NCBI RefSeq assembly: GCF_019457515.1
Contig: NZ_CP080421.1
Coordinates: 62,001 to 126,000 of the forward strand
Origin: Shewanella mesophila
Lineage (GTDB): Bacteria > Pseudomonadota > Gammaproteobacteria > Enterobacterales > Shewanellaceae
Reading direction: 5' to 3'
DNA length: 64,000 nucleotides
This document shows positions 42,212-50,640 of the stretch, piece by piece. The notes under the pieces are model-generated. The model did not search any database. It was given only the letters and a program-made list of their open reading frames with translations, and was not told where the DNA came from. Made by a program: the position numbers and the translations under genes. Numbering within the stretch: position 1 is the first letter of the stretch; each line of letters begins with the position of its first letter.

Positions 42212-43258
42212 ATGTTAAGAAGCGTTTTACTTACGCTGATGTTCTTGATGAGCATCTCTGCTCATGCCGTGGTGATTTTACAATATCATCATGTATCTGA
42301 AGATACACCAAGCGTTACCAGCGTGACTCCAACACAGTTTCGACAACAGATGGCTTACCTGAGTGATAATGGATTTAAGGTTAAGCCGCTTTCTGAAATC
42401 GTTAACGGTATTAAGCAAGGGGTAGAGTTTGCAGATAAGACGGTAGCCATCACTTTTGATGACGGCTACCAAAACATTGCCGATAACGCGCACCCTATTT
42501 TAAAGGAATATGGTTTCCCTTATGCCATTTTTATTGCCGTTGAGCCGATTGAGCGGAAATATCGAGACGTTATGAGCTGGGATACGCTTAATCGTTTGAG
42601 CGATGAGGGCGTAGAGTTAGCTAATCATAGTTGGGGGCATGAACATCTAATTCGTCATAATCCTAATGAAACCGAGAAGGTGTGGTTAAAGCGCATCGAA
42701 GATAATTTGCTCTCAACCGAGGCCAAAATTGTGGCTAAGACGGGGCAGAATCTAAAAATGCTAGCCTATCCCTATGGTGAGTACAATTCACAGTTAGAGG
42801 CCTTACTTGAAAGCCATGGTTTTATCGGTTTTGGTCAGCAATCTGGGGCCGCAGGGAAATACTCTTCCCTTACTGCGTTGCCGCGCTTTCCTGTCGCTGG
42901 GGTCTATGCCGAACTATCGAGTTTGCAAGCCAAGCTATACAGTCTCAATATGCCTGTATTGGCCATCGAGCCTGCTAATACTCAGTTGGCTGTGGGGAAT
43001 TGGCGTCCAGAGATGAAAGTTACTTTGGATATGAGTGATATCTATCCGCATCAGTTAATGTGTTTTGTACAAGGACAGGGAGCGGTAAAACCCTTGTGGA
43101 TCAGTGAGAGTCAGTTTAGCGTGCGTGCAGCGCTGGACTTACCTCCAGGTCGGTCTCGTTACAATTGCACTGCGCCTAGTAAGGCAACTGGTCGCTACTA
43201 TTGGTTTTCCCAAGCTTGGGTAAGGCCTAAAAATGACGGCACTTGGATACAAGAGTAA
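42212..43258 (+). CDS. Polysaccharide deacetylase family protein
   Basis: A 348-residue exported NodB-domain protein. A signal peptide (MLRSVLLTLMFLMSISAHA) leads into ILQYHHVSED. The catalytic base and metal motifs are AITFDDGYQN and ANHSWGHEHL (HX3H), with LAYPYGEYN as motif 3. The final ~100 residues (from NTQLAVGNWRPEMKVTL) form an extra beta-rich domain of unknown role. It probably removes acetyl groups from cell-envelope or environmental polysaccharide. ATG 42212 begins the signal peptide with CAGAGG 11 bp upstream. Confidence 0.87.
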   Translation: MLRSVLLTLMFLMSISAHAVVILQYHHVSEDTPSVTSVTPTQFRQQMAYLSDNGFKVKPLSEIVNGIKQGVEFADKTVAITFDDGYQNIADNAHPILKEYGFPYAIFIAVEPIERKYRDVMSWDTLNRLSDEGVELANHSWGHEHLIRHNPNETEKVWLKRIEDNLLSTEAKIVAKTGQNLKMLAYPYGEYNSQLEALLESHGFIGFGQQSGAAGKYSSLTALPRFPVAGVYAELSSLQAKLYSLNMPVLAIEPANTQLAVGNWRPEMKVTLDMSDIYPHQLMCFVQGQGAVKPLWISESQFSVRAALDLPPGRSRYNCTAPSKATGRYYWFSQAWVRPKNDGTWIQE

Positions 43259-43321
43259 TCAAGCTGAACTCGGGACAATAAACGTGGCGTTATTCCATCT
43301 CTTAACCCGAGTTCAGGTTAA

Positions 43322-43948
43322 TCACCGATAGTGTTCGTCTAACTCTGCGATATCTGCGATCAGGTTAGCCGTCGTAATTTGCGGCAGTTTGCCAATCTCG
43401 CTGGCCTGAGGTTTGATGGTGGCGTAGCGCTTGCCCTCAGGTGAGATAAGTACCATAGAAGCACTGTGATCGACCTGATAGTTTTGGCCCTCTCCCACCA
43501 TGGCATAAACGAAACCTAATTGGCGAGTTAATGGCAACAGTGAGGCATGGGAGCCTGTTGCAGCGACAAAGTCTGAGTTGAAAAAGTTAATGTAATCTAA
43601 AAGCTTAGCTTGAGTATCTCGAGCTGGGTCCACTGAAATAAAAACCACTTGCATATTTATGGTGGGCGCGAGCTTTTGGTAGGCTGCAGTCAGCTTAGCC
43701 ATGGTGGTTGGGCAAACATCGGGGCAGGAAGTGTAGCCGATAAAGACTAAGCTCCATCTCCCCTTTAAACGATCATTATTAAAAATCTCACCATTTTGAT
43801 CGGTTAGCTCAAAAGGCGCTAGTTCACGCTGTTGTGGATAGAGGTAACTGGTCGTGAGCTCTGGCTCTGATCCTTGGTAGGTGATCGCCGCAAAGCTACC
43901 TAAACCGGCAAATAGTAACATCCCGGCGATGATCAGAGCGATTTTCAT
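43322..43948 (-). CDS. SCO1/SenC copper chaperone
   Basis: A 208-residue membrane-anchored thioredoxin-fold protein that delivers copper to the CuA site of cytochrome oxidase subunit II. The N-terminal anchor is IALIIAGMLLFAGLGSFAAI. The copper ligands are the CX3C of YTSCPDVCPTTM and the downstream His in YQVDHSASMVLI. It is the last gene of the cox assembly cluster and follows ctaB by 4 bp. Confidence 0.93.
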   Translation of the reverse strand: MKIALIIAGMLLFAGLGSFAAITYQGSEPELTTSYLYPQQRELAPFELTDQNGEIFNNDRLKGRWSLVFIGYTSCPDVCPTTMAKLTAAYQKLAPTINMQVVFISVDPARDTQAKLLDYINFFNSDFVAATGSHASLLPLTRQLGFVYAMVGEGQNYQVDHSASMVLISPEGKRYATIKPQASEIGKLPQITTANLIADIAELDEHYR

Positions 43949-43952
43949 TAGA

Positions 43953-44855
43953 TTAACCCCAGAGGTAGTGGTCGACTAACAGCACTAGAAATAGTGTCAT
44001 TAGGTGATAAATTGAAAATCGGAATACTTGCATGGCAAGGCCAGGCTTATCGCGGTATTTGAGTTCCCAAGCTTTGTAGATAAAGCCACTACTTAATAGA
44101 GTTGAACCAACTAAATAGAGTGGGCCACACATGCCAACCAGTACTGGGTAAAGTGAGGCTATAGCTAGCAGCACTGTGTAAAGCAATATGCAGGTCTTAG
44201 TGAACTCTATGCCATGGGTTACTGGTAGCATAGGGACATCGACCTTGGCATATTCTGCTTTGCGGTGAATGGCTAAGGCCCAGAAATGGGGAGGTGTCCA
44301 GGCAAAGATTATAATGACCAGCAGTAGGGCATGCCCATGGAATTCGCCAGTGATAGATGTCCAGCCTAGCAAGGGCGGCATGGCTCCAGCGAGGCCGCCA
44401 ACGACAATATTTTGTGGGGTCGCTCTTTTAAGGTAGGCGGTATATATCACTGCGTAACCAATGAGGCTAGCAAAGGTCAACCAAGCGGTAAGGGGGTTAA
44501 CCGCTAGATATAGCAACATAAAACCTAAGATTGCCATTGATGTGGCAAAGGTTAGCGCCCTGAAGATCGAGACTCGTCCTTTAGGAAGCGGTCTGTTATA
44601 GGTGCGGGCCATTAGCCCATCGATTCGGCGATCGATCAAGTGGTTGTAGGCCGCAGCGGCACCAGCCATCATACCAATACCCACCAGGCCTGCCACCAGA
44701 GGTTGCAGCGGCACCGCTCCTGGTACGGCCAAACACATACCAACCAATACCGTCAGTAACATTAATGCGACCACTTTGGGTTTGGTCATCTCTAAATAGT
44801 CACGCCAATGTAAGCTGCTGGCTTGCTGGCTTGTTAGTGTAAGAGGTTTTGCCAT
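43953..44855 (-). CDS. ctaB: Protoheme IX farnesyltransferase (haem O synthase)
   Basis: A 300-residue UbiA-type prenyltransferase with about eight membrane helices. It adds a farnesyl group to haem B to form haem O. The prenyl-diphosphate binding motifs are [25 protein letters not shown] and [29 protein letters not shown] 44855 with AGGCAAGG upstream lies 13 bp after ctaA. A longer frame to 45011 would overlap ctaA by 143 bp and is rejected. Confidence 0.94.
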   Translation of the reverse strand: MAKPLTLTSQQASSLHWRDYLEMTKPKVVALMLLTVLVGMCLAVPGAVPLQPLVAGLVGIGMMAGAAAAYNHLIDRRIDGLMARTYNRPLPKGRVSIFRALTFATSMAILGFMLLYLAVNPLTAWLTFASLIGYAVIYTAYLKRATPQNIVVGGLAGAMPPLLGWTSITGEFHGHALLLVIIIFAWTPPHFWALAIHRKAEYAKVDVPMLPVTHGIEFTKTCILLYTVLLAIASLYPVLVGMCGPLYLVGSTLLSSGFIYKAWELKYRDKPGLAMQVFRFSIYHLMTLFLVLLVDHYLWG

Positions 44856-44868
44856 TGCCTTGCCTCGC

Positions 44869-45852
44869 TTATGCTTTACGCCAAAGGGCGTAGTTGATAA
44901 AAACCATGGTGAGCAGCAATAGTGCCGCTCCAGCGTTGTGAGAAACTGCGATACCCAGAGGTAGATGCAACACGACATTACTAATGCCGAGAGCGACCTG
45001 AATAACAACAAGAGATATCAGCGTCCAAGCTGCGCGCTTTAATTGGGACGATCGCGATAGGGTTAACATCCTGTAGGCGAGCCAGAGCAGTATGGTGGCG
45101 GTAACAATGGCACCGAATCGATGGGCAACATGAATTGTCATACGGGAAGAGTAATCCAAAATGCCAAACTCGTAGCTTCCTTCAGTCTTGTGTAGAGGGT
45201 TAAAGGCATGCAGTGGGTTGAGATTATTAACCCAGTCACCTTCACATATTGGCAATGCGGTACATGCTAGTGCCGCATAGTTAGATGATGTCCAGCCGCC
45301 GAGGATTGTCTGCGTCACTAATATTGCTAAGCTTATCAGCGCTAATGGCGCGAGCTTTTTTGCGGTTGGATCGCCACCCGGTATTCGTAGTGGCTTAGTA
45401 CGCAAATAGAGGATCCAAAGCAGAGAGATTAAAGTAAAACCTCCAATGAGATGTGACATCACCACAATTGGCATTAACTTCATGGTGACAGTCCACATCC
45501 CGAGTGCTGCTTGAAATAAGATGAGTATAGCTATCGCGCTTGGGAGTTTTTTGGGCGCATCTTGAGTTCTAAAGCTCATAAACAAGATGTAAACGATCAA
45601 TAAGCCAAGCGTGCCAGCGATATAGCGATGGATCATCTCAAGCCATGCTTTATCGGGTTCTACGGTATGTTCAGGAAAGGCCATTTGGACTTGGTTGAGC
45701 TCATGAGTCTGAGTGGGTACTTTTAACATGCCATAACAGCCTGGCCAATCTGGACAACCCAGTCCAGCGTCAGAGAGTCGCGTATAAGCGCCCATTAAAA
45801 TAACGCACATGGTGAAGACGAGGGTGAGTTTAAGTAGTGGAGAGATCTGCAT
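44869..45852 (-). CDS. ctaA: Haem A synthase
   Basis: A 327-residue COX15/CtaA-family membrane protein with eight helices that oxidises haem O to haem A for the aa3 oxidase. [17 protein letters not shown] near the N-terminus and the four helix-borne histidines ([38 protein letters not shown]) are the hallmarks. A cysteine pair occurs in the periplasmic loop ([12 protein letters not shown]). Its start overlaps the stop of the upstream hypothetical gene, so translation is coupled. Confidence 0.93.
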   Translation of the reverse strand: MQISPLLKLTLVFTMCVILMGAYTRLSDAGLGCPDWPGCYGMLKVPTQTHELNQVQMAFPEHTVEPDKAWLEMIHRYIAGTLGLLIVYILFMSFRTQDAPKKLPSAIAILILFQAALGMWTVTMKLMPIVVMSHLIGGFTLISLLWILYLRTKPLRIPGGDPTAKKLAPLALISLAILVTQTILGGWTSSNYAALACTALPICEGDWVNNLNPLHAFNPLHKTEGSYEFGILDYSSRMTIHVAHRFGAIVTATILLWLAYRMLTLSRSSQLKRAAWTLISLVVIQVALGISNVVLHLPLGIAVSHNAGAALLLLTMVFINYALWRKA

Positions 45853-46397
45853 TAACCGACCCTCGACAGCTTAAGCATTTTACGTAAATCTGCCACCATG
45901 GCTTTTCCGAGTAAGATCTGTTGTTGTTTATCGTCCACTTGGTCATAGCGCATCACTAGTGACCCTAGTGGGTCGACGATGATCAGCTCTTGATGAAGCA
46001 TCATCTCAGCTAGTTGCTGGCTGGTCTTCGCGGTATCGAATTGAAATTGTTCTAGCGCTTCAAGATCACTATTAGGTTGTAACAGAACGATTGCTTTGAC
46101 CCTATCTTGATCTCGTCCTAATGCGATATGACTTTGGCGAAGGATGTAGAGGCGATCTAAGCAGCTGCTATCACACTGGCTAGGAAGCAGATAGATCATC
46201 TGCCAAGATTTAGGTTGTGGATTTTCCATCGCTAAACTGCTGTAGCTAGTATCAGGGGTGAGCAACTGGCCTTTGTTTGTGGCTCCACCATGGTAAAGGT
46301 TAAGACTCAGCACAAGTTTAGCGGCAACGACTGGTAACACGAACACCAGTAGCAGTATTAAAAGTGGTTTTGCGCCTTTGGATTTATGGGAGTTCAT
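45852..46397 (-). CDS. Membrane-anchored thioredoxin-like hypothetical protein of the cox cluster
   Basis: A 181-residue protein with one N-terminal membrane anchor (LLILLLVFVLPVVAAKLVLSL). A periplasmic domain has CX3C in LPSQCDSSCLDRLYILRQ, in a thioredoxin-like context. Homologues occur next to ctaA in Shewanella and related genera but have no confirmed role. A copper or thiol function in oxidase assembly is a guess from position and the cysteine pair. It shares the ATGA-type junction with ctaA. About 190 bp of non-coding DNA separates it from the SURF1 gene. Confidence 0.75.
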   Translation of the reverse strand: MNSHKSKGAKPLLILLLVFVLPVVAAKLVLSLNLYHGGATNKGQLLTPDTSYSSLAMENPQPKSWQMIYLLPSQCDSSCLDRLYILRQSHIALGRDQDRVKAIVLLQPNSDLEALEQFQFDTAKTSQQLAEMMLHQELIIVDPLGSLVMRYDQVDDKQQQILLGKAMVADLRKMLKLSRVG

Positions 46398-46589
46398 TTT
46401 AGCTCCTCTCGTTGATCATTTAGTGCATGGCAACTGCGGCATCACTTATGCCTGCACCGAAAAATGCCAACTTCCCGAGACGGCTAGGAAGTGATTAATT
46501 TACTGTTTTAAGCTGCTTAATTTCGCAGCGACTAAATTCTAACCTACAAGGTCTTATTGCTTTAAGCAACAGATCAATTGAGTGTGTCC

Positions 46590-47333
46590 TTAATTGGGCT
46601 TTTTTGTCTTTTTCTTTTTTATTATCAATAAATAAAGCATTAGCAGTAGGAATGCGCCCGCCATAGAAAACCATTGTAATGCGTAACCTTGATGCTTCTG
46701 TGCTCCGAGCGGAATCGGTTGCCAGGGTCTAGGGAGCGTATTGCCGAGTAGTCGATCGGGTTGCAGCACCGCAGGTGCAAACTCTTGCTGCAATAGTTGC
46801 CCAAGTTCAGTCAGATTAAGGTTTTGGACTCGCAGTGGATTTCCTGGCTCCGCTAATAAATGCTCACTGAGTGGGTTGGTTGATTTCTGATACAGCTTGC
46901 CATGTAACGATTGCGTGGACGTGATCGGTGCGACCATAGGTAGCTGGCGCCTATCCATTGTTCCGGCAACAAAGCCCAGTTCAACCAGCAATAAGGGAGT
47001 GCCTTGCTTAACTTGCACCGCTTGGTAGGCTAAGTACCCGACGGTGCCTTGATAAACTTGATTGTCTAGTAGGATGATTTGGGTGTTTATGGGGCTGACG
47101 TCAACCTTTAAACGATATCCAGTTAATCTGGCACCAATAGGAAGCCCTATGAGTTGCGCGAATGAGAGTGGCTCAGCATTTTGTCTTTCATTTAATTCTT
47201 GTTGCCATGCTTGCTTCTCTTCGGCTCTGCTTAGTTGCCAAAAACCTAACTTGACCAATATGCTAAACACCAGCACAGTAAGACAGGTGACAAAGATAGT
47301 CGACCAAGAGACAAGCCGCTTAGGAGCCCCCAT
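46590..47333 (-). CDS. SURF1-family cytochrome oxidase assembly protein
   Basis: A 247-residue SURF1 protein with an N-terminal helix (IFVTCLTVLVFSILVKLGFWQLSRAEEK, the family signature LGxWQ). A periplasmic domain follows, then a C-terminal helix (GYALQWFSMAGAFLLLMLYLLI). It assists haem A insertion into subunit I. I choose ATG 47333 because residues before MGAPKRLVSW are low-complexity and antisense to a DUF2909 gene. However, no clear ribosome-binding site precedes it, and ATGs at 47387 or further up are possible. Confidence 0.82.
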   Translation of the reverse strand: MGAPKRLVSWSTIFVTCLTVLVFSILVKLGFWQLSRAEEKQAWQQELNERQNAEPLSFAQLIGLPIGARLTGYRLKVDVSPINTQIILLDNQVYQGTVGYLAYQAVQVKQGTPLLLVELGFVAGTMDRRQLPMVAPITSTQSLHGKLYQKSTNPLSEHLLAEPGNPLRVQNLNLTELGQLLQQEFAPAVLQPDRLLGNTLPRPWQPIPLGAQKHQGYALQWFSMAGAFLLLMLYLLIIKKKKTKKPN

Positions 47334-47550
47334 GACTGGAATATTGTTATTTAAGTTAGTTTTAGTGCTACTACTGCTTTTCATCATATTTAATCTTGGG
47401 AGAGCACTCTTCATCTTGGTTAAGGGAGAGGACAAGGCACCAATGAGTCGATATTTGGGGCGACGAGTCCTTTTTTCCGTGTTAGTTGTGTTGTTACTAT
47501 TGTTGGCGCTAGGACTTGGGATCATTTCTCCAAATCCTCGGCCTTATTAG
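47332..47550 (+). CDS. DUF2909 twin-transmembrane protein
   Basis: A 72-residue protein with two membrane segments (about 3-26 and 46-66) and a basic loop: ILLFKLVLVLLLLFIIFNLGRALFILVKGEDKAPMSRYLGRRVLFSVLVVLLLLLAL. This matches the DUF2909 family often found among cytochrome oxidase genes. AGGAG (47322-47326) lies 5 bp before ATG 47332. It is divergent from SURF1, and the two start codons overlap in CATG. It is the only plus-strand gene inside the minus-strand cox cluster. Confidence 0.78.
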   Translation: MTGILLFKLVLVLLLLFIIFNLGRALFILVKGEDKAPMSRYLGRRVLFSVLVVLLLLLALGLGIISPNPRPY

Positions 47551-47595
47551 CGTGTGTTAAACAATCAGCTTCAAAACGTAAACCAGCCTATCGGT

Positions 47596-48471
47596 TTATA
47601 GGACGTAAACAAAAATAAATAGGCACAACCATACGACATCCACGAAGTGCCAATACCAACTACCCGCCTGAAAGGCAAAATGTTTATCTGGAGTAAAGTG
47701 ACCCTTCAACACTCTAAGAAATAGGACAAATAGAAACACAGTTCCCAAGGTGACGTGCATGCCGTGAAAACCCGTTAACAAGAAAAAGGTATTGCCGTAG
47801 ACACCTGATGAAAGTGTTAACCCCATCTCTTGGTAGGCGTGCATATACTCTTCTGCTTGTAATATCAGGAACGCTAGACCCAACAATATGGTCGCGCCGA
47901 GCCACAGAGTCAGGGCGGTTCGCTTGCCCTTCTCAAGGCTGACGTGGGCAAAATGCAGCGTTACCGAGGAGGTAAGCAGGATAATGGTATTGTAAAGTGG
48001 TAGTCCGCTCCATCCCATTGCCTCTGTTTTTGTCCCATCAGGGGTGGTGACTAAGGGCCACACAGCCTCGAAGGTTGGCCATAATACTTCGTGGGTCATG
48101 GCATTATTTGATGCGCCGCCTAGCCAAGGGACCGCAATGGTTCGAGCATAGAGTAGGGCCCCGAAAAAGGCGGCGAAAAACATCACTTCAGAGAAGATAA
48201 ACCAACTCATTCCTTGTCGAAAAGATCGATCCATCTGTTTCGAATATAAGCCTGACATAGATTCGTTTATTACGGTTCGAAACCAGCCAAATATCATGCT
48301 AATAATCACCACAATACCGGCTGTTAGAATATAGCCACCACTGGACTGCGGGGTATTGAGCTGTTGTACGTAGCTACCAGCTCCGAATGCGATCAGGAAT
48401 AAACCGACAGCGCCTAATATGGGCCAAGCGCTCTGGGCTGGCACATAATAGTGTTCATGTTTGGTTGTCAT
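47596..48471 (-). CDS. coxC: Cytochrome c oxidase subunit III
   Basis: A 291-residue, seven-helix core subunit of aa3-type oxidase. MTTKHEHYYVPAQSAWPILGAVGLFLIAFG, WFIFSEVMFFAAFFGALLYAR, and GFHGMHVTLGTVFLFV...YWHFVDVVWLCLFIFVYVL are diagnostic. It stabilises subunit I and proton uptake. The 5' end overlaps ctaG by 4 bp. Confidence 0.95.
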   Translation of the reverse strand: MTTKHEHYYVPAQSAWPILGAVGLFLIAFGAGSYVQQLNTPQSSGGYILTAGIVVIISMIFGWFRTVINESMSGLYSKQMDRSFRQGMSWFIFSEVMFFAAFFGALLYARTIAVPWLGGASNNAMTHEVLWPTFEAVWPLVTTPDGTKTEAMGWSGLPLYNTIILLTSSVTLHFAHVSLEKGKRTALTLWLGATILLGLAFLILQAEEYMHAYQEMGLTLSSGVYGNTFFLLTGFHGMHVTLGTVFLFVLFLRVLKGHFTPDKHFAFQAGSWYWHFVDVVWLCLFIFVYVL

Positions 48472-49037
48472 TTTGCTGCTCCTTGTTCAACAGCACCGAC
48501 GTAACCCTTATCGGTGATATTGTAGAGAGTATAGGAAAGTGTCAGTGTCGATATCGATTGTGGAAGATCGGGATCGACATAAAAAATCAAAGGTAATGCT
48601 GCGTCTGCATTGGCTGCTAATACCTGCTGGTTAAAGCAAAAACACTCAGTCTTATGAAAATAGGCCGCCCCTTGTCCTGGTGATACCGAGGGGATGGCCT
48701 GTCCTATTGTTTGGCTTAACGAGAGATTTTTGGCATGAAAGTTAGTACGAATGAGCTCACCAGGGTGAATCTGCATACGCTTAACTTCAGGAACAAATTG
48801 CCAAGGCATGTCATGTTGGGTATGTGCCATAAACTCTACGGTTACGATACGGGAGGTATCGACTGTCATTGGAGTATAGGCGGCAGCCGTAGATTGGGTT
48901 TTGCCATTAATACCAAGTTGATCACACAGCACGTCATAGAGTGGCACCAAGGCAAAACCAAAGCCGAACATACCAATAGAGCCAGCTATCAGCAGCATGA
49001 TAAGTTTTCGGTTCGATTTCACTTGGTGTTGACTCAT
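48468..49037 (-). CDS. ctaG: Cytochrome c oxidase assembly protein CtaG/Cox11
   Basis: A 189-residue protein with one N-terminal membrane helix (LIMLLIAGSIGMFGFGFALVPLYDVLCDQLG) and a periplasmic copper-binding domain. It contains the CFCF motif (KTECFCFNQQ) and inserts copper into the CuB centre of subunit I. It lies between coxA (1 bp gap) and coxC (4 bp overlap), a standard arrangement. Confidence 0.94.
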   Translation of the reverse strand: MSQHQVKSNRKLIMLLIAGSIGMFGFGFALVPLYDVLCDQLGINGKTQSTAAAYTPMTVDTSRIVTVEFMAHTQHDMPWQFVPEVKRMQIHPGELIRTNFHAKNLSLSQTIGQAIPSVSPGQGAAYFHKTECFCFNQQVLAANADAALPLIFYVDPDLPQSISTLTLSYTLYNITDKGYVGAVEQGAAK

Positions 49038-49038
49038 T

Positions 49039-50631
49039 TTATTTGATCTCCGGAGGAGTGGAGAATGAGTGATAGGGCGCAGGGCTCGGTATTGTCCACT
49101 CTAATCCCTCTGCACCGTCCCAAGGTTTTGCGGGGGCCTTTTCTCCACTCTTAATACATTTAAGCACTACGGCGAGGAAGATAAGCTGGGATAACCCAAA
49201 GGCAAATCCACCGATAGAGACAATCTGATTTACATCGGCAAACTGGATTGCGTAGTCCGGAATTCGTCTCGGCATACCTGCAAGCCCTAAGAAATGCATA
49301 GGGAAGAACAGCACATTGACCGAGATCACCGAGCACCAAAAATGGATCTTACCTAACTTTTCGTCATACATGTTGCCAGTCCATTTAGGCAGCCAGTAAT
49401 AGGCGGCGGCCATAATAGAGAAGATGGCCCCCGTCACCAATACATAATGGAAGTGTGCAACCACAAAATAGGTATCGTGATACTGAAAATCTACCGGAGT
49501 GATTGCCAGCATCAGCCCAGAAAAGCCGCCAATGGTGAACAGTATGATAAAGGCAATGGCAAAGAGCATCGGGGTTTCAAAGCTAATCGAGCCTCGCCAC
49601 ATGGTGGCGACCCAGTTAAACACCTTCACCCCTGTCGGAACAGCAATCAACATGGTGCAGTACATAAAGAACAGCTCTGCAAACACTGGCATGCCTGTGG
49701 TGAACATATGGTGCGCCCACACAAGGAACGACAATATGGCGATACTCGCTGTGGCATACACCATTGAAGAGTAGCCGAAGAGTCTTTTGCGACTGAAGGC
49801 TGGGACTATCGCCGAGATAATGCCAAAGGAGGGGAGAATCATGATGTACACTTCGGGATGACCAAAGAACCAAAATATGTGTTGGAACATCACTGGATCG
49901 CCACCACCTGCGGCATCGAAGAAGCTGGTGCCGAAGAACTTATCAGTCAGAACCATGGTGACTACACCTGCCAACACCGGCATCACAGCAATGAGTAGAA
50001 AAGCCGTGATAAGCCATGTCCATACAAACAATGGCAACTTCATCCATGTCATCCCAGGTGCACGCATATTAACGATAGTAACTATCACGTTAATCGCACC
50101 CATGATCGAACTGATCCCCATTATGTGTATCGAGAATACAAACAAGGCTGTGCTATCTGGGCTATAGGCTGTGGAAAGTGGGGCATAGAATGTCCAACCG
50201 AAATTGGGTCCTCCACCTTCCATAAACAGCGAGCTTAACAGTATGGTAAAGGCGAAGGGTAAAATCCAAAAACTCCAGTTGTTCATTCGCGGAAGCGCCA
50301 TGTCTGGAGCGCCGATCATCATCGGGATCAACCAGTTAGCAAGCCCTGTAAAAGCTGGCATTACCGCGCCAAAGACCATAACTAGACCATGAACAGTGGT
50401 CATCTGGTTGAAGAAATTTGGCTCAACTAATTGTAATCCAGGTTGAAAGAGCTCCGCCCTGATCACCATGGCCATCGCGCCACCAGTTAGAAACATAATA
50501 AAACTGAACCACAGATAAAGCGTGCCAATATCTTTGTGGTTAGTGGTTAAAACCCAGCGCATAAGCCCTTTGGGGGCACCATGATGATGGCCATCATGAG
50601 CGGCTGGTAAATCTTGTGTTATTGTGCTCAT
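49039..50631 (-). CDS. coxA: Cytochrome c oxidase subunit I
   Basis: A 530-residue, 12-helix catalytic subunit containing haem a and the haem a3-CuB site. TVHGLVMVF carries a haem a ligand. WFFGHPEVYIMILPSFG carries the CuB His and cross-linked Tyr (HPEVY). VWAHHMFTTG supplies two more CuB histidines, and VAHFHYVLVTGAIF the haem ligands. It reduces O2 to water while pumping protons. Confidence 0.97.
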   Translation of the reverse strand: MSTITQDLPAAHDGHHHGAPKGLMRWVLTTNHKDIGTLYLWFSFIMFLTGGAMAMVIRAELFQPGLQLVEPNFFNQMTTVHGLVMVFGAVMPAFTGLANWLIPMMIGAPDMALPRMNNWSFWILPFAFTILLSSLFMEGGGPNFGWTFYAPLSTAYSPDSTALFVFSIHIMGISSIMGAINVIVTIVNMRAPGMTWMKLPLFVWTWLITAFLLIAVMPVLAGVVTMVLTDKFFGTSFFDAAGGGDPVMFQHIFWFFGHPEVYIMILPSFGIISAIVPAFSRKRLFGYSSMVYATASIAILSFLVWAHHMFTTGMPVFAELFFMYCTMLIAVPTGVKVFNWVATMWRGSISFETPMLFAIAFIILFTIGGFSGLMLAITPVDFQYHDTYFVVAHFHYVLVTGAIFSIMAAAYYWLPKWTGNMYDEKLGKIHFWCSVISVNVLFFPMHFLGLAGMPRRIPDYAIQFADVNQIVSIGGFAFGLSQLIFLAVVLKCIKSGEKAPAKPWDGAEGLEWTIPSPAPYHSFSTPPEIK

Positions 50632-50640
50632 TTTAATCCC

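Noticed and set aside
44856..45011. Longer ctaB start overlapping ctaA
   Set aside because: A 143-bp overlap is implausible and the extension matches ctaA antiphase coding; ATG 44855 has a ribosome-binding site and homologue support.
47334..47525. Extended SURF1 N-terminus from 47525
   Set aside because: The extra residues are low-complexity Ser/Asn/Thr-rich and antisense to the DUF2909 gene; SURF1 homologues begin near the first membrane helix.
49447..49767. Open frame of about 106 codons on the plus strand opposite coxA
   Set aside because: It is antisense to the conserved subunit I gene and shows no recognisable domain or start signal.
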